A stretch of 64,000 nucleotides of DNA from Acinetobacter bouvetii (GTDB lineage: Bacteria > Pseudomonadota > Gammaproteobacteria > Pseudomonadales > Moraxellaceae): positions 55,705 through 119,704 of the forward strand of contig NZ_CADDTS010000006.1 of assembly GCF_902753875.1 (NCBI RefSeq), written 5' to 3'. This document shows, one piece after another, positions 48,339 through 60,168 of the stretch (position 1 is the first letter of the stretch; the number at the start of each line of letters is the position of its first letter). The notes under the pieces are model-generated. The model ran no database searches and had not been told where the DNA came from. It worked only from the letters and a program-made list of their open reading frames with translations. A program made the position numbers and the translations under genes.

Positions 48339-49208
48339 TCAAGCATTTTCCAGAGCAAATGCTTTGATATATTTTGCAACCAATTCTGGCTGGCTTAATA
48401 TTGCCCAGTGATTGGCATCAATTTCAACACGCTGAAAATTTTCCGCCCATTGCGGCACTTCATCAATCAGTTCGGGACTGACAAAATTATCTCGTTTCAA
48501 CACAATCGCCTGTACCGGACACACGGCAAAACGTTGCCGTGGTTGGGTAAGTCGCGGTAGAAAATTTGCACGATACAGTCCAATCCCATGTTGACCATCT
48601 GATATAATATGCTTATTTAAAGGTAAATCTTTGCGATGTTCTAACTTCTGCAATACCTTGTCCCATTTTTCAGGGCTAAACAAAGTCCAGACCGTAGGTG
48701 CCAGCAAAGGCAACTGGAACGCAGCGATATACCAAGACTTGGTTAACTGCTTGAAAAAATTAAACTTGTTTTGCTTAAATTGATGACGCATCCAAAAGGC
48801 GGCATGATCTAAACACGGGCCTGAAATGGTACTGTAAGATAAAATCCGCTGCCTAAATTTAGCTTCAGTCACCGATTCCCAAGACTGAATCGAACCCCAG
48901 TCATGGGCGGCCAAATGAAAAGGGCGATTTTCCAGTACCGCATTCACCACACTTTCCAGATCCTGAGACAACTGTGCCAAGCGATAGTCACGAATACGTT
49001 TTGGAACAGATGATTTCCCGGCTCCACGCACATCATAAGTGATAATATAAAAATCCTGAATCAGTTGCTGAATTACAGGTTCCCACACTTCCTGATTATC
49101 GGGATAACCATGTACTAAAACCAAGGCCGGTTTTTCTTCGCTTCCCCATGTTTTGACATAGAGACGTTGCTGATCTTGGGTCGTGACCCATAGCGTTTGC
49201 GCTTGCAT
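48339..49208 (-). CDS. Alpha/beta hydrolase, epoxide-hydrolase/dehalogenase-like
   Basis: 289 residues, no signal peptide. The oxyanion region is VHGYPDNQEVW. The nucleophile elbow AHDWGS carries Asp rather than Ser, as in epoxide hydrolases and haloalkane dehalogenases. The catalytic His is in DANHWAIL near 268-275. Substrate unknown; the Asp makes a plain esterase less likely. Confidence 0.8.
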   Translation of the reverse strand: MQAQTLWVTTQDQQRLYVKTWGSEEKPALVLVHGYPDNQEVWEPVIQQLIQDFYIITYDVRGAGKSSVPKRIRDYRLAQLSQDLESVVNAVLENRPFHLAAHDWGSIQSWESVTEAKFRQRILSYSTISGPCLDHAAFWMRHQFKQNKFNFFKQLTKSWYIAAFQLPLLAPTVWTLFSPEKWDKVLQKLEHRKDLPLNKHIISDGQHGIGLYRANFLPRLTQPRQRFAVCPVQAIVLKRDNFVSPELIDEVPQWAENFQRVEIDANHWAILSQPELVAKYIKAFALENA

Positions 49209-49327
49209 CTTGTTTTATCCTCTATTTTTATTGGCTATTTATTGCAGAGTCCGGGCAATCTGATCAATGCGACCTTTTTCATTCTGTTTTAGTATGTTCT
49301 GAAGCCATAAAAAAACAATTGACCAAA

Positions 49328-49819
49328 ATGAGCCTTTTAAAAAAACTACAGACAATTCCTGCCATTTCCAAATTTTTACTCAACCGTTATGCACCCTATA
49401 AAGGTGCGGGTATTGAGATTGAAAAAATAGATCTGGCCAATTATCACATTCGGGTCAAAATGCCCCTGACCCATAAAAATCAAAATGCCGTTGGGGTACA
49501 TTTTGGCGGCAGTCTATATTCGATGGTGGATCCTTTTTATATGTTGATATTGATCCATCATTTAGGGTCAAAATATATTGTCTGGGATAGAGCAGCTTCC
49601 ATCCAGTTTTTATCGCCCGGTCGCGGTACAGTCTATGCCGATATCCGGCTGGATGTAGCAGAAATCCATCAGATTAAACAGCTTGCAGAAAATCATGCTC
49701 CGGTTTACCGAAACTATAGTGTGAATATTTTTGATGAATCTGGCATCCGGATTGCTGAAGTCCAAAAGACGGTATACGTTCGTCGTAAAAAGCCCAAAGC
49801 GGCGATTTCCAGCACATAA
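49328..49819 (+). CDS. DUF4442/hotdog-fold thioesterase-like protein
   Basis: 163 residues from ATG 49328 (a TTG three codons earlier is the open-frame edge). The hotdog helix region NAVGVHFGGSLYSMVDPFYMLILI and the following strand VWDRAASIQFLSPGRGTVYADI fit PaaI/DUF4442 proteins. Acyl-CoA thioester hydrolysis is the family role; substrate unknown. Confidence 0.8.
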   Translation: MSLLKKLQTIPAISKFLLNRYAPYKGAGIEIEKIDLANYHIRVKMPLTHKNQNAVGVHFGGSLYSMVDPFYMLILIHHLGSKYIVWDRAASIQFLSPGRGTVYADIRLDVAEIHQIKQLAENHAPVYRNYSVNIFDESGIRIAEVQKTVYVRRKKPKAAISST

Positions 49820-49820
49820 A

Positions 49821-49845
49821 AAAGCGCCTGATCGACAAGCGCTTT
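49821..49845. terminator. Terminator between convergent genes at 49.8 kb
   Basis: AAAGCGC pairs with GCGCTTT around an 11-base loop, with A/T runs on both sides. Confidence 0.7.
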
Positions 49846-49865
49846 ATTTTCCTATTCAGGCTAAA

Positions 49866-50225
49866 TTAACGTTTTTTCTGCTCAATGGCGGCACCTGCAC
49901 CACCACCAATCGCACCACCAATCGCAGCGCCGGCATTTCCACCAAAGACGCTTTTACCAACGGCAGAACCAATCGCACCACCAACACCACTATAGGTCGC
50001 ATTACGGTTAGAGCCACCTTGGGTTTTACTACCAATTGCAGCGCCTGCACCACCACCTACTGCGGCACCTACACCTCCACCAACTTTACTCCCTACACCG
50101 CCACCAACAGCACCACCCAGTGCTGCTGCACCAATACGCTGTTCTCTCGGAGACATACTGTCACAACCAGCCAACATGAAAGTGGACAAGGTTGCTACCG
50201 CCATTAAGCCCATTAGCTTTTTCAT
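49866..50225 (-). CDS. Glycine-zipper lipoprotein (17-kDa antigen-like)
   Basis: 119 residues. A lipobox LAGC with Cys21 is followed by three tandem Gly/Ala-rich zipper segments (GGAVGGGVGSKVGGGVGAAV and two more), predicted to insert in or span the outer membrane. AAAGGA precedes the ATG. Glycine-zipper 2TM domain proteins affect envelope integrity; exact role unknown. A 158-residue frame on the opposite strand is only a shadow of its repeats. Confidence 0.8.
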   Translation of the reverse strand: MKKLMGLMAVATLSTFMLAGCDSMSPREQRIGAAALGGAVGGGVGSKVGGGVGAAVGGGAGAAIGSKTQGGSNRNATYSGVGGAIGSAVGKSVFGGNAGAAIGGAIGGGAGAAIEQKKR

Positions 50226-50482
50226 GAGATCTGTCCTTTTGGCTATTTGTTACAGCATAAGTTATGAGTGTGAATTTAATATCAGCGTACTGTTACTTTT
50301 ACTGGTTTTAATGCTGAATTTTGTAATATGTTTTAGACTAAAATACGTAAAGATCGATTCAACTTATACAATCTTAGCTATTCTCCCTCTGCATCCAAAA
50401 ATCAGTTAATGCATGCCAATTGATCTAGGGACTTACAATAAAAATAAAACGCTGAATAACTTAAACAGGAAGGATCATCAGA

Positions 50483-51343
50483 ATGAAAAAACTTCTCTTG
50501 TTGATATCAATATTGTTTAGCTTTAATCCATCAACCTATGCCAATGATACTAATCCCAAACTGCTCTCTACCCCGAAAACCTTGAAGAATCTGGCATATG
50601 GACTGCATCCGCAACAAATCATGGATGTCTATTTTCCCGCCAAAGCACTTAGCAATCAAACGCCGGCACCATTAATTGTGATGGTACATGGCGGAGCGTG
50701 GGCCATTGGTGATAAAAACAATACGGCTGTAGTCAAAAATAAAGTGGCTTACTGGACCAAACAGAATTGGATTTTTATTTCAATCAATTACCGATTAGTG
50801 CCTGAAGTCACTGTACAGCAACAAACTCAAGATATTGCCGAAGCACTGATTTATATCCAGCATCAGGCAGTCAATTGGCATGCCAATCCCAAACGTCTGG
50901 TTCTTATGGGACATTCCGCCGGTGCACATTTGGTCAGTCTGCTCAGCACCCGGCCCCTTTGGCTGACCTCGCAGCCCCAGCCTTGGCCTGCGACCATAGC
51001 TCTAGACAGCGCTGCCTATAATATTGAAAGCATTATGCAAACCCGACATGCACGGTTTTATGATCAGGCCTTTGGAAAAAGACCCTTAAACTGGCAGGCG
51101 CTTTCTCCTATTTCACAGCTACATCAAGCTTTACCAGCGTTTCTTGCTGTTTGTTCAACCATTCGGCCAGACCAGCCTTGTACACAGGCACAGCAATTTA
51201 TTCAGCAGGCCCAAAAATTAGGGACTCAAGCCCAGTTATTGCCTATTGCACTTTCACATTCTGAAATCAACAGATCACTGGGGCAAAATAATTCCTATAC
51301 CCAAGCAGTCAATCAATTTATACAAAGCCATTCTCCTCCATGA
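50483..51343 (+). CDS. Secreted alpha/beta hydrolase (esterase-like)
   Basis: 286 residues with a signal peptide ending STYA-ND. The HGG motif (MVHGGAWAIGD) and nucleophile elbow MGHSAGAHL with Ser are as in carboxylesterases/BD-FAE-type hydrolases. The catalytic His is in LSHSEINRS. It acts in the periplasm or outside; substrate unknown. GGAAGGAT precedes the ATG. Confidence 0.82.
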   Translation: MKKLLLLISILFSFNPSTYANDTNPKLLSTPKTLKNLAYGLHPQQIMDVYFPAKALSNQTPAPLIVMVHGGAWAIGDKNNTAVVKNKVAYWTKQNWIFISINYRLVPEVTVQQQTQDIAEALIYIQHQAVNWHANPKRLVLMGHSAGAHLVSLLSTRPLWLTSQPQPWPATIALDSAAYNIESIMQTRHARFYDQAFGKRPLNWQALSPISQLHQALPAFLAVCSTIRPDQPCTQAQQFIQQAQKLGTQAQLLPIALSHSEINRSLGQNNSYTQAVNQFIQSHSPP

Positions 51344-51380
51344 TGTAATAAATCAAATCTGCTTCTCCATCCCCAAGCAT

Positions 51381-51410
51381 AAAAAAGCCACCCGAAGGTG
51401 GCTCTTTTTT
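51381..51410. terminator. Bidirectional terminator between the hydrolase and rpoC
   Basis: GCCACC pairs with GGTGGC around CGAA, giving a stable C(UUCG)G loop on the rpoC strand. Flanked by A6 and T6. Confidence 0.9.
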
Positions 51411-51429
51411 GATTAGTTTAAAGGACTAA

Positions 51430-54400
51430 TTACAGACCGTTAAACTCATCGCTGAATGCTTGGCTTAATGCCTGGTCTACATCAGAGAAGTCATTTACTA
51501 AAGCATGTTCTGCAGCTTCTGCTTCTTGACGACGACGTTCCAAGTGGTAAGCCAAACCTGTACCCGCTGGGATCAGACGACCTACAACTACGTTTTCTTT
51601 CAAGCCACGTAAATCATCTTCTTTACCTGTTACAGCCGCTTCAGTTAACACACGAGTGGTTTCCTGGAACGATGCAGCAGAGATGAACGAGTCAGTAGAA
51701 AGCGATGCTTTGGTAATACCCATCAATTGACGTTCAAACTTCGCTGGGAACTTGTTCTGTGCAAGAACGGCTTGGTTCTCGCCCATCACGCGGATGTAAT
51801 CCACTTGTTCGCCTTTGATGAAGCTGGTATCGCCACCGTCAGTGATATCAACTTTACGCAACATTTGACGTACGATGACTTCAATGTGCTTATCGTTGAT
51901 TTTTACACCTTGCAGACGGTATACGTCCTGAACTTCGTTCACGATGTAGTTGGTCAATGCCACTTCGCCTTTCAAGCGTAAGATGTCATGTGGGTTTTGC
52001 GGACCATCAGAAATGGTTTCACCACGGTTCACATGTTCACCTTCGAACACGTTGATGGTACGCCATTTCGGAATTAACTCTTCGTAGATCTCAGAGCCAT
52101 CATCCGGAGTAATCACAAGACGGTTCTTACCTTTCGTCTCTTTACCGAAGCTTACGACACCCGAAATTTCAGCAAGAATAGCATGCTCTTTCGGTTTACG
52201 TGCTTCGAACAAGTCAGCTACGCGTGGAAGACCACCGGTAATATCACGGGTACGTGAAGATTCTTGTGGCACACGACCGATAACGTCACCAACACCAATC
52301 GTTTCGCCATCACGGACAGAAAGAATCGTGTTTTGTGGCAAGAAGTAGAACTGTTCGCCGCCATCTGTAGTATCCAATACGACAGCAGGACGCATATCTT
52401 TACCTGATGCAGGACGTGAAGTCACTGGCAAGATTTCGATAGTAGTCATACCTGTTGCATCATCAGTTTTCGATGTTGCAGTTACGCCATCAGCAATTTG
52501 GCTGAAACGTACTTTACCTGCAACTTCGGTAACGAGTGGATGTGTATGTGGATCCCAAGTTGCCACGATACCGCCAGCTGCTACAGCTTCGCCATCTTTC
52601 AACAAGATAGAGGCACCGTATGGCAATTTATAGCGTTCGCGTTCACGACCCAAGTCATCCGCAATACCGATTTCACCTGAACGAGATGTCGATACCAAGT
52701 GACCTTTGGCATGTTGTACTGTTTTCACGTTGTGGAAACGTACTGTACCTTTGTTACGAACTTGTACGCTGTTGGCAGCAGAAGTTCGGCTTGCGGCACC
52801 ACCCACGTGGAATGTACGCATGGTTAACTGTGTACCTGGCTCACCAATTGATTGAGCAGCCATTACACCGACAGATTCACCTGGGTTTACCAAGTGACCG
52901 CGTGCAAGGTCACGACCATAACATTTCGCACATACACCGAAGGTAGATTCACAAGCAACCACTGAACGTACTTTAACTTCATCGACACCTGCATCTTCAA
53001 GGAAGGCTGCAATTTTTTCGTCAATTAAAGTATTACGTGGAAGAATCACTTCGTCAGAACCGACTTTCTTCACATCTTCAGCAACTACACGACCCAATAC
53101 TCGAGTACCTAAGTTCTCGATGACATCACCACCCTGAATGAATGGAGTCATTACAAGACCGCCTAAAGTACCGCAATCAGGCTCGGTAATCACCAAGTCT
53201 TGCGCTACGTCTACAAGACGACGAGTCAAGTAACCAGAGTTCGCTGTTTTCAATGCAGTATCGGCCAAACCTTTACGTGCACCGTGTGTTGAAATGAAGT
53301 ACTGAAGTACGGTCAAACCTTCACGGAAGTTGGCTTTAATTGGGGTTTCAATGATCGAACCATCCGGTTTCGCCATCAAACCACGCATACCCGCTAACTG
53401 ACGAATCTGAGCTGCCGAACCACGGGCACCTGAGTCAGACATCATATAAATCGAGTTGAATGATTTTTGTTTCTCGTCTTCACCCTGTTTGTTTTTAACA
53501 GTGGTAAATGACAAGTTGTCCATCATCGCTTTCGCTACTTGGTCATTGGTACGCGCCCAAATATCGACAACCTTGTTATAACGTTCACCAGCAGTTACGA
53601 AACCTTGTTCGAACTGTTGTTCAATTTCACGAACTTCAGCTTCAGACTTGGCAATAATTGCTTCTTTGTTTGGTGGAATCAGCATGTCTTCCATACCAAC
53701 AGATACACCAGAGCGAGTCGCTTGACGGAAGCCCAAGTACATCAATTGGTCAGCAAAGATAACCGTATCTTTCAAACCTAATTTACGGTAGCAAGAGTTA
53801 ATTAACTTAGAGATGTTCTTTTTAGTCATCTCAATGTTAATTTGCTGGAAGTCCATACCTTCAGGCACGACTTCCCAAAGTAAGCAACGACCAGGTGTTG
53901 TATCAACAATAATGGTTTGTTGTTCACGGTTACCATCTTCGTCAATTACAGTTTGGTGCACACGTGCTTTAACGCGAGCGTGTAAATCAACCTGACCTGT
54001 CGCAAGTGCACGGTTTACTTCGTCAGTATCCGCAAACACCATGCCTTCACCTTTGGCATTGATTGCATCACGCGTGATGTAATACAAGCCCAAGACCACG
54101 TCCTGAGACGGTACGATGATTGGTTCACCGTTCGCTGGAGACAAGATGTTGTTGGTAGACATCATTAACGCACGAGCTTCTAACTGAGCTTCAAGTGTTA
54201 ATGGTACGTGTACCGCCATTTGGTCACCATCGAAGTCGGCGTTGAACGCAGCACATACGAGTGGGTGAAGACGGATCGCTTTACCTTCAATCAAGGTCGG
54301 TTCAAATGCTTGAAGACCCAAACGGTGAAGTGTCGGCGCACGGTTCAACATCACTGGATGTTGACGAATCACGTGAGCAAGAACGTCCCAAACTTCTGGC

Positions 54401-55629
54401 GTTTCACGCTCAACCATTTTCTTCGCAGCTTTAATGGTGGTTGCTTGACCAGAGGCTTGTAGTTTCGCAAAGATAAACGGTTTGAATAATTCAAGCGCCA
54501 TTTTCTTCGGAAGACCACATTGGTGTAAACGTAAAGATGGACCTACGGTAATTACCGAACGACCAGAGTAATCGACACGTTTACCGAGCAAGTTTTGACG
54601 GAAACGACCTTGCTTACCTTTGATCATGTCTGCCAAAGATTTAAGCGGACGTTTGTTCGAACCTGTGATTGCACGACCACGACGACCGTTATCAAGTAAC
54701 GCATCTACAGACTCTTGCAACATACGTTTTTCGTTACGTACGATGATGTCTGGCGCAGAAAGGTCAAGAAGACGTTTCAAACGGTTGTTACGGTTGATCA
54801 CACGACGGTAAAGGTCATTCAGGTCAGAAGTCGCGAAACGACCACCTTCAAGAGGAACCAACGGACGAAGGTCTGGTGGAAGAACTGGCAATACAGTTAA
54901 CACCATCCATTCTGGCTTGTTGTTTGACTCTTTGAATGCTTCCATCAACTTCAAGCGTTTAGACGCTTTTTTGAGTTTAGTCTCAGAAGTTGTGTTTGGA
55001 ATTTCTTCACGCAGACGTGAAATTTCAGCTTCAAGATCGATGTCTTTTAACAAGTCCTGAACGGCTTCTGCACCCATTTTCGCGCTGAATTCATCACCGT
55101 GTTCTTCTAAAGCAGTGAAGTATTCTTCATCGTTAAGAAGTTGGTATTTCTCCATTGGAGTCATACCCGGGTCAGTTACGACATAAGATTCGAAATACAA
55201 TACGCGTTCGATATCACGTAAAGTCATATCAAGTAGCAAACCGATACGGCTTGGTAATGATTTCAAGAACCAGATGTGTGCAACTGGAGAAGCCAATTCG
55301 ATGTGACCCATACGTTCACGACGAACTTTCGCAGTTGTAACTTCAACGCCACATTTTTCACAAATGACGCCTTTGTATTTCATACGCTTGTATTTACCAC
55401 ACAAGCATTCGTAATCTTTCACTGGACCAAAGATTTTGGCACAGAACAAACCATCACGTTCAGGTTTGAACGTACGATAGTTAATTGTCTCAGGTTTTTT
55501 AACTTCACCATGAGACCATGACTTAATCATTTCTGGTGACGCAAGACCAATACGGATGCGATCAAACTCTACTGGAGCATGACCATCAGAATCCGTCTTT
55601 TTGCGCATGATATCGAGCAAGTCTTTCAA
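51430..55629 (-). CDS. rpoC: RNA polymerase beta' subunit
   Basis: 1399 residues. It starts at TTG 55627-55629 with GGAG eight bases upstream ([13 protein letters not shown]). The zinc site [20 protein letters not shown] is near 73-92, the catalytic Mg motif NADFDGDQM near 460-470, the bridge helix/trigger loop region follows, and a second zinc site ([13 protein letters not shown]) is present. Together with rpoB it forms the catalytic core. Confidence 0.98.
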   Translation of the reverse strand: MKDLLDIMRKKTDSDGHAPVEFDRIRIGLASPEMIKSWSHGEVKKPETINYRTFKPERDGLFCAKIFGPVKDYECLCGKYKRMKYKGVICEKCGVEVTTAKVRRERMGHIELASPVAHIWFLKSLPSRIGLLLDMTLRDIERVLYFESYVVTDPGMTPMEKYQLLNDEEYFTALEEHGDEFSAKMGAEAVQDLLKDIDLEAEISRLREEIPNTTSETKLKKASKRLKLMEAFKESNNKPEWMVLTVLPVLPPDLRPLVPLEGGRFATSDLNDLYRRVINRNNRLKRLLDLSAPDIIVRNEKRMLQESVDALLDNGRRGRAITGSNKRPLKSLADMIKGKQGRFRQNLLGKRVDYSGRSVITVGPSLRLHQCGLPKKMALELFKPFIFAKLQASGQATTIKAAKKMVERETPEVWDVLAHVIRQHPVMLNRAPTLHRLGLQAFEPTLIEGKAIRLHPLVCAAFNADFDGDQMAVHVPLTLEAQLEARALMMSTNNILSPANGEPIIVPSQDVVLGLYYITRDAINAKGEGMVFADTDEVNRALATGQVDLHARVKARVHQTVIDEDGNREQQTIIVDTTPGRCLLWEVVPEGMDFQQINIEMTKKNISKLINSCYRKLGLKDTVIFADQLMYLGFRQATRSGVSVGMEDMLIPPNKEAIIAKSEAEVREIEQQFEQGFVTAGERYNKVVDIWARTNDQVAKAMMDNLSFTTVKNKQGEDEKQKSFNSIYMMSDSGARGSAAQIRQLAGMRGLMAKPDGSIIETPIKANFREGLTVLQYFISTHGARKGLADTALKTANSGYLTRRLVDVAQDLVITEPDCGTLGGLVMTPFIQGGDVIENLGTRVLGRVVAEDVKKVGSDEVILPRNTLIDEKIAAFLEDAGVDEVKVRSVVACESTFGVCAKCYGRDLARGHLVNPGESVGVMAAQSIGEPGTQLTMRTFHVGGAASRTSAANSVQVRNKGTVRFHNVKTVQHAKGHLVSTSRSGEIGIADDLGRERERYKLPYGASILLKDGEAVAAGGIVATWDPHTHPLVTEVAGKVRFSQIADGVTATSKTDDATGMTTIEILPVTSRPASGKDMRPAVVLDTTDGGEQFYFLPQNTILSVRDGETIGVGDVIGRVPQESSRTRDITGGLPRVADLFEARKPKEHAILAEISGVVSFGKETKGKNRLVITPDDGSEIYEELIPKWRTINVFEGEHVNRGETISDGPQNPHDILRLKGEVALTNYIVNEVQDVYRLQGVKINDKHIEVIVRQMLRKVDITDGGDTSFIKGEQVDYIRVMGENQAVLAQNKFPAKFERQLMGITKASLSTDSFISAASFQETTRVLTEAAVTGKEDDLRGLKENVVVGRLIPAGTGLAYHLERRRQEAEAAEHALVNDFSDVDQALSQAFSDEFNGL

Positions 55630-55775
55630 TTTTTTTCTCCGTGTGTTGTGGAGATTTTCACTCTACAACTGGGTCACAAATATTGTTTTTTACCGAAATT
55701 TGGGAATCTCCCCTAACCCCTCTTTATAAAAGAGGGGAACTTTCCCCCTTTGAAAAAGGGGGTCAGGGGGATTTC
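55630..55775. repeat. Palindromic repeat in the rpoB-rpoC gap
   Basis: Two perfect hairpins: CCCCTCTTT-ATA-AAAGAGGGG (55717-55737) and CCCCCTTT-GAA-AAAGGGGG (55744-55762). They are enclosed by imperfect outer arms around 55705 and 55773. Composition differs sharply from the neighbourhood. No T-run follows either stem on the rpoC strand, so read-through is plausible. Confidence 0.6.
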
Positions 55776-58700
55776 TTAGTCACCATTTTTCAGTTCAATG
55801 TTGATACCTAAAGAACGGATCTCTTTAGTCAATACGTTGAACGATTCAGGCATGCCCGGATCCATATAATGGTTGCCATCTACAATGTTCTTATAGATGC
55901 GGGTACGGCCTTCAACGTCATCCGACTTAACAGTAAGCATTTCTTGCAGCGTATAAGCGGCACCGTATGCTTCAAGTGCCCAGACTTCCATCTCACCGAA
56001 ACGCTGACCACCGAATTGAGCTTTACCACCCAATGGCTGCTGAGTTACTAATGAGTAAGAACCTGTAGAACGCGCATGCATCTTGTCATCAACCAAGTGG
56101 TTCAGTTTCAGCATGTACATGTAACCTACAGTTACAGGACGGTCAAAACGTTCACCGGTACGACCATCATACAATACAGTTTGACCGGTACGTGAAATGC
56201 CGCCAAGTTCAAGCAATTCTTTGATTTGACCTTCTTCAGCACCATCAAATACCGGAGTCGCTAAAGGCACACCCTTACGCAGGTTACCTGACAAGGCCAA
56301 GATTTCATCATCAGTCAGGCTGTCAAGGTCTTCTTGCTGACCGCCAACTTTGTTGTAAATCTTGTCTAAGAAGTCACGAAGCTCAAGTACAGTACGTTGC
56401 TCTTTCATCATCTTGTCGATTTGATCGCCAAGACCTTTCGCCGCCATACCCAAGTGAGTTTCAAGAATCTGACCCACGTTCATACGTGATGGTACACCCA
56501 GCGGGTTAAGTACCACATCTACTGGCACACCGTTAGCATCGTGTGGCATGTCTTCCACTGGCAAGATGTTGGATACAACACCCTTGTTACCGTGACGACC
56601 CGCCATTTTATCACCCGGTTGGATGCGACGTTTTACAGCAAGATAAACTTTAACAACTTTCAATACGCCAGTGGTCAATTCATCGCCTGTAGAAAGTTTG
56701 CGTTTTTTCTCAGCAAATTTCTCGTCAATCTCTGCGCTCTTCTCTTTCAAGAACACTTGAATTTGAGTTAAGCGTTCAGCAATTGCTTCATCACTTGGCT
56801 GGATATCCAGTAAGTCAACCAGTTCTAAACCAAACAACAAATCTTCAGTCAGTTTGTCACCGCGTTTAGTGTTACCACCACCGTTAGATTCTTGACCTTT
56901 CAACAGGCGAACGATACGTTCACGCGCTGCTTCTTCGAAGATTTTGTATTCTTCTTTCAAGTCTTTACGGTAAGCATCCAATTGCGCTTTTTCAATTGCT
57001 TGAGCACGTTCGTCTTTTTCAAGACCGTCACGTGTAAACACTTGAACGTCAATAACAGTACCTTTAACACCTGAAGATACGCGTAAAGATGAATCTTTCA
57101 CGTCAGCGGCTTTTTCACCGAAGATTGCACGAAGCAATTTTTCTTCCGGAGTCAACTGGGTTTCACCTTTAGGCGTTACTTTACCTACCAGGATGTCACC
57201 TGCGGTTACTTCAGCACCGATGTAAACGATACCTGATTCATCAAGTTTAGAAAGCGCAGCTTCACCGACGTTAGGGATATCGGCAGTAATTTCTTCTGCA
57301 CCTAACTTGGTATCACGTGCTACACATGACAATTCTTGAATATGAATCGAAGTTAAACGGTCTTCTTGAAGTACACGCTCAGAAAGTAAGATCGAGTCTT
57401 CGTAGTTATAACCGTTCCAGGTCATGAACGCTACACGCATGTTTTGACCCAATGCCAATTCACCGCCATCTGTTGATGGACCATCAGCAAGAACGTCGCC
57501 ACGACCGACTTTATCGCCCAATTTCACCAGTACTTTTTGGTTAATACAGGTGTTTTGGTTCGAACGGGTATATTTGATCAGGTTGTAGATATCTACACCT
57601 GCTTCACCTGCCACCATCTCTTCTTCGTTAACACGAATCACGACACGAGAAGCATCAACGAATTCGATACGACCACCACGTTTCGCAAGGACACATACAC
57701 CTGAGTCATGCGCTACGTTTGCTTCCATACCGGTACCAACAAGCGGCTTGTCGGCAATCAACGTAGGTACAGCCTGACGTTGCATGTTTGAACCCATCAA
57801 TGCACGGTTGGCATCATCGTGTTCAAGGAATGGAATTAGTGATGCAGCAACAGAGACAACCTGCTGAGCAGAGACGTCCATATGCGTCACTTTTTCAGGA
57901 GGTATACGTACGAATTCACCTTGATGACGTACAGAAACGAATTCTTCAGTCAAGTTACCGTCTTTGTCGACGCCAGAATCGGCCTGTGCAATCACAGTAC
58001 CTACTTCTTCAATCGCAGACAGGTATTCAACGTCGTCAGTTACACGACCATCAACAACTTTACGGTAAGGGGTTTCCAAGAAACCGAAGTTGTTACATTT
58101 CGCATAAACAGAAAGCGAGTTGATCAAACCAATGTTTGGACCTTCCGGTGTTTCAATTGGACAAACACGACCATAGTGAGTTTGATGTACGTCACGTACT
58201 TCAAAGCCCGCACGTTCACGTGTCAAACCACCAGGACCGAGCGCTGATACACGACGTTTGTGTGTAATTTCAGACAACGGGTTGTTTTGGTCCATGAATT
58301 GAGACAACTGGCTTGAACCAAAGAACTCTTTGATTGCAGCAGCCACTGGCTTCGCATTGATTAAATCTTGCGGAGACAGGTTATCTGTTTCAGCTTGGCT
58401 TAAACGCTCTTTAACAGCACGTTCTACACGAACCAGACCTACACGGAATTGGTTTTCTGTCATTTCGCCAACAGAACGAACACGACGGTTACCCAAGTGA
58501 TCGATATCGTCGACTTCGCCTTTACCGTTACGGATTTCAACTAATGTTTTTAATACATCAGTGATATCTTCGTTAGACAGAATGCCTTCAACTTCACGTG
58601 ACTTCTGATCGGTTCCCACTTCATAAGGACGACCCAAACGACGGTTGAACTTCATACGACCGACTGGAGACAAGTCATAACGTTCAGAAGAGAAGAACAA

Positions 58701-59864
58701 GTTATTAAACAGGTTTTCAGCAGCTTCTTTTGTTGGTGGCTCACCTGGACGCATCACTTTGTAGATTTCTACCAGTGCTTCTTCACGACCCGTTGTAGTA
58801 TCGGCACGCAAAGAGTCCGCAATGAACGAACCACGGTCGATGTCATTGGTGAACAATACGTTGAACTGTTTTACGCCGCCTTCAGCCAATTTCACCATGA
58901 TTTCATGGCTCAATACAGTATTGGCTGCAATCACGTCACCATCACGTAAAGTTACATCTTCAGCGATAATACGTTCGTATAGGTATTCATCAGGAACTGA
59001 AAGTTTTTCCAGACCTGCTGCTTCCATTTGACGAACGTGACGCGCGTTAATACGTTTGCCTTGTTCAACAATCACTTTGCCATCTTTGTCAGCAATGTCG
59101 AATTGCGCCATTTCGCCACGTAGACGTTCTGGTACAAGGTCAATTTGGTAACTACCCATGTCCAGATAGACAGGTACTTTTTCGTAGAACATATCCAGGA
59201 TTTGTTCATTGCTATAACCCAGCGCACGAAGTACCACAGTCGCCAACAATTTACGACGACGGTCAATACGTACATAGACTAAGTCTTTAGCATCGAATTC
59301 AAAATCCAACCATGAACCACGGTAAGGAATAATACGTGCAGAATAAAGAACTTTACCGCTCGAATGTGTTTTGCCTTTATCGTGGTCAAAGAACACACCT
59401 GGTGAACGGTGTAATTGAGATACGATTACACGCTCAGTACCATTGATTACAAAAGTACCGTTTTCAGTCATCAGTGGCATTTCGCCCATGTAGACTTCTT
59501 GTTCACGTACATCTTTAATCGATTTAGTTTCGCGATCTTTGATGATCAAACGAATTTTTACACGCATTGGTGCGGCATAAGTTGAACCACGTAAAATACA
59601 TTCACGTACATCAAACTCAGGCTTACCAAGACTATACTCAACAAATTCTAAAGCAGCATTGCCAGAATAACTTTCAATAGGAAAAACTGAACGAAATGCG
59701 GCTTGGAGACCGATATCTTCGCGGTTTTTTGGTGTTTTGCCATCTTGTAGGAATGTTCTGTACGAGTCGACTTGAATCGCGAGCAAGTACGGAGCATCCA
59801 TGACGCTAGGCAATTTACCAAAATTCTTACGGATCCGTTTCTTTTCGGTATATGAGTATGCCAT
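55776..59864 (-). CDS. rpoB: RNA polymerase beta subunit
   Basis: 1362 residues, ATG with AGGACT upstream. The rifampicin region [20 protein letters not shown], followed by [11 protein letters not shown], has the wild-type Asp, His and Ser at the positions most often altered in resistance. The [13 protein letters not shown] block near the active site is normal. It is transcribed from the upstream ribosomal-protein genes through the attenuator, with possible internal promoters. Confidence 0.98.
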   Translation of the reverse strand: MAYSYTEKKRIRKNFGKLPSVMDAPYLLAIQVDSYRTFLQDGKTPKNREDIGLQAAFRSVFPIESYSGNAALEFVEYSLGKPEFDVRECILRGSTYAAPMRVKIRLIIKDRETKSIKDVREQEVYMGEMPLMTENGTFVINGTERVIVSQLHRSPGVFFDHDKGKTHSSGKVLYSARIIPYRGSWLDFEFDAKDLVYVRIDRRRKLLATVVLRALGYSNEQILDMFYEKVPVYLDMGSYQIDLVPERLRGEMAQFDIADKDGKVIVEQGKRINARHVRQMEAAGLEKLSVPDEYLYERIIAEDVTLRDGDVIAANTVLSHEIMVKLAEGGVKQFNVLFTNDIDRGSFIADSLRADTTTGREEALVEIYKVMRPGEPPTKEAAENLFNNLFFSSERYDLSPVGRMKFNRRLGRPYEVGTDQKSREVEGILSNEDITDVLKTLVEIRNGKGEVDDIDHLGNRRVRSVGEMTENQFRVGLVRVERAVKERLSQAETDNLSPQDLINAKPVAAAIKEFFGSSQLSQFMDQNNPLSEITHKRRVSALGPGGLTRERAGFEVRDVHQTHYGRVCPIETPEGPNIGLINSLSVYAKCNNFGFLETPYRKVVDGRVTDDVEYLSAIEEVGTVIAQADSGVDKDGNLTEEFVSVRHQGEFVRIPPEKVTHMDVSAQQVVSVAASLIPFLEHDDANRALMGSNMQRQAVPTLIADKPLVGTGMEANVAHDSGVCVLAKRGGRIEFVDASRVVIRVNEEEMVAGEAGVDIYNLIKYTRSNQNTCINQKVLVKLGDKVGRGDVLADGPSTDGGELALGQNMRVAFMTWNGYNYEDSILLSERVLQEDRLTSIHIQELSCVARDTKLGAEEITADIPNVGEAALSKLDESGIVYIGAEVTAGDILVGKVTPKGETQLTPEEKLLRAIFGEKAADVKDSSLRVSSGVKGTVIDVQVFTRDGLEKDERAQAIEKAQLDAYRKDLKEEYKIFEEAARERIVRLLKGQESNGGGNTKRGDKLTEDLLFGLELVDLLDIQPSDEAIAERLTQIQVFLKEKSAEIDEKFAEKKRKLSTGDELTTGVLKVVKVYLAVKRRIQPGDKMAGRHGNKGVVSNILPVEDMPHDANGVPVDVVLNPLGVPSRMNVGQILETHLGMAAKGLGDQIDKMMKEQRTVLELRDFLDKIYNKVGGQQEDLDSLTDDEILALSGNLRKGVPLATPVFDGAEEGQIKELLELGGISRTGQTVLYDGRTGERFDRPVTVGYMYMLKLNHLVDDKMHARSTGSYSLVTQQPLGGKAQFGGQRFGEMEVWALEAYGAAYTLQEMLTVKSDDVEGRTRIYKNIVDGNHYMDPGMPESFNVLTKEIRSLGINIELKNGD

Positions 59865-60168
59865 CTGGAGTCCTCGGAAAGTAAACTAAGCCCGCCTGCA
59901 GAACGGGTTTAGAAGGAATTACACAGGCCGATATGGCCACCACTTTTTACAAATGCTGCAATTTTTAGTGGTATTAAAACGCTTAGCAATATTTTCAAAT
60001 ATAAAAAATATTGATAAGCGTTTGATATTATTGATTATTATAGTAATTGATGCTTTTTTACACCAATCAAACAAAAATCGAGCCGATAATTGTAACGCAA
60101 AAAGGCTGATGACCCAAGAGCCATCAGCCAATTTTTGGGGTCAATTTAAAATTAACCCCCTAGCGAAA
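59865..60168 (-). promoter_or_regulatory. Structured rplL-rpoB intercistronic region
   Basis: Three stems in minus-strand order: a GGCTGATG/CATCAGCC stem with T5 (60104-60129, likely partial terminator), a long stem of 9 plus 7 bases with one mismatch (59977-60023), and a 9-base stem with one G-T (59886-59912). Size and plan resemble the enteric rplL-rpoB attenuator and RNase III region. Confidence 0.65.

Noticed and set aside
49731..50207. 158-codon Thr/Asn-rich frame on the plus strand
   Set aside because: Overlaps the hotdog gene end and is antisense to the glycine-zipper repeats, which create stop-free frames.
57780..58330. Rifampicin resistance changes or plus-strand frames in rpoB
   Set aside because: The Asp, His and Ser hot-spot residues are wild type; plus-strand frames are shadows.
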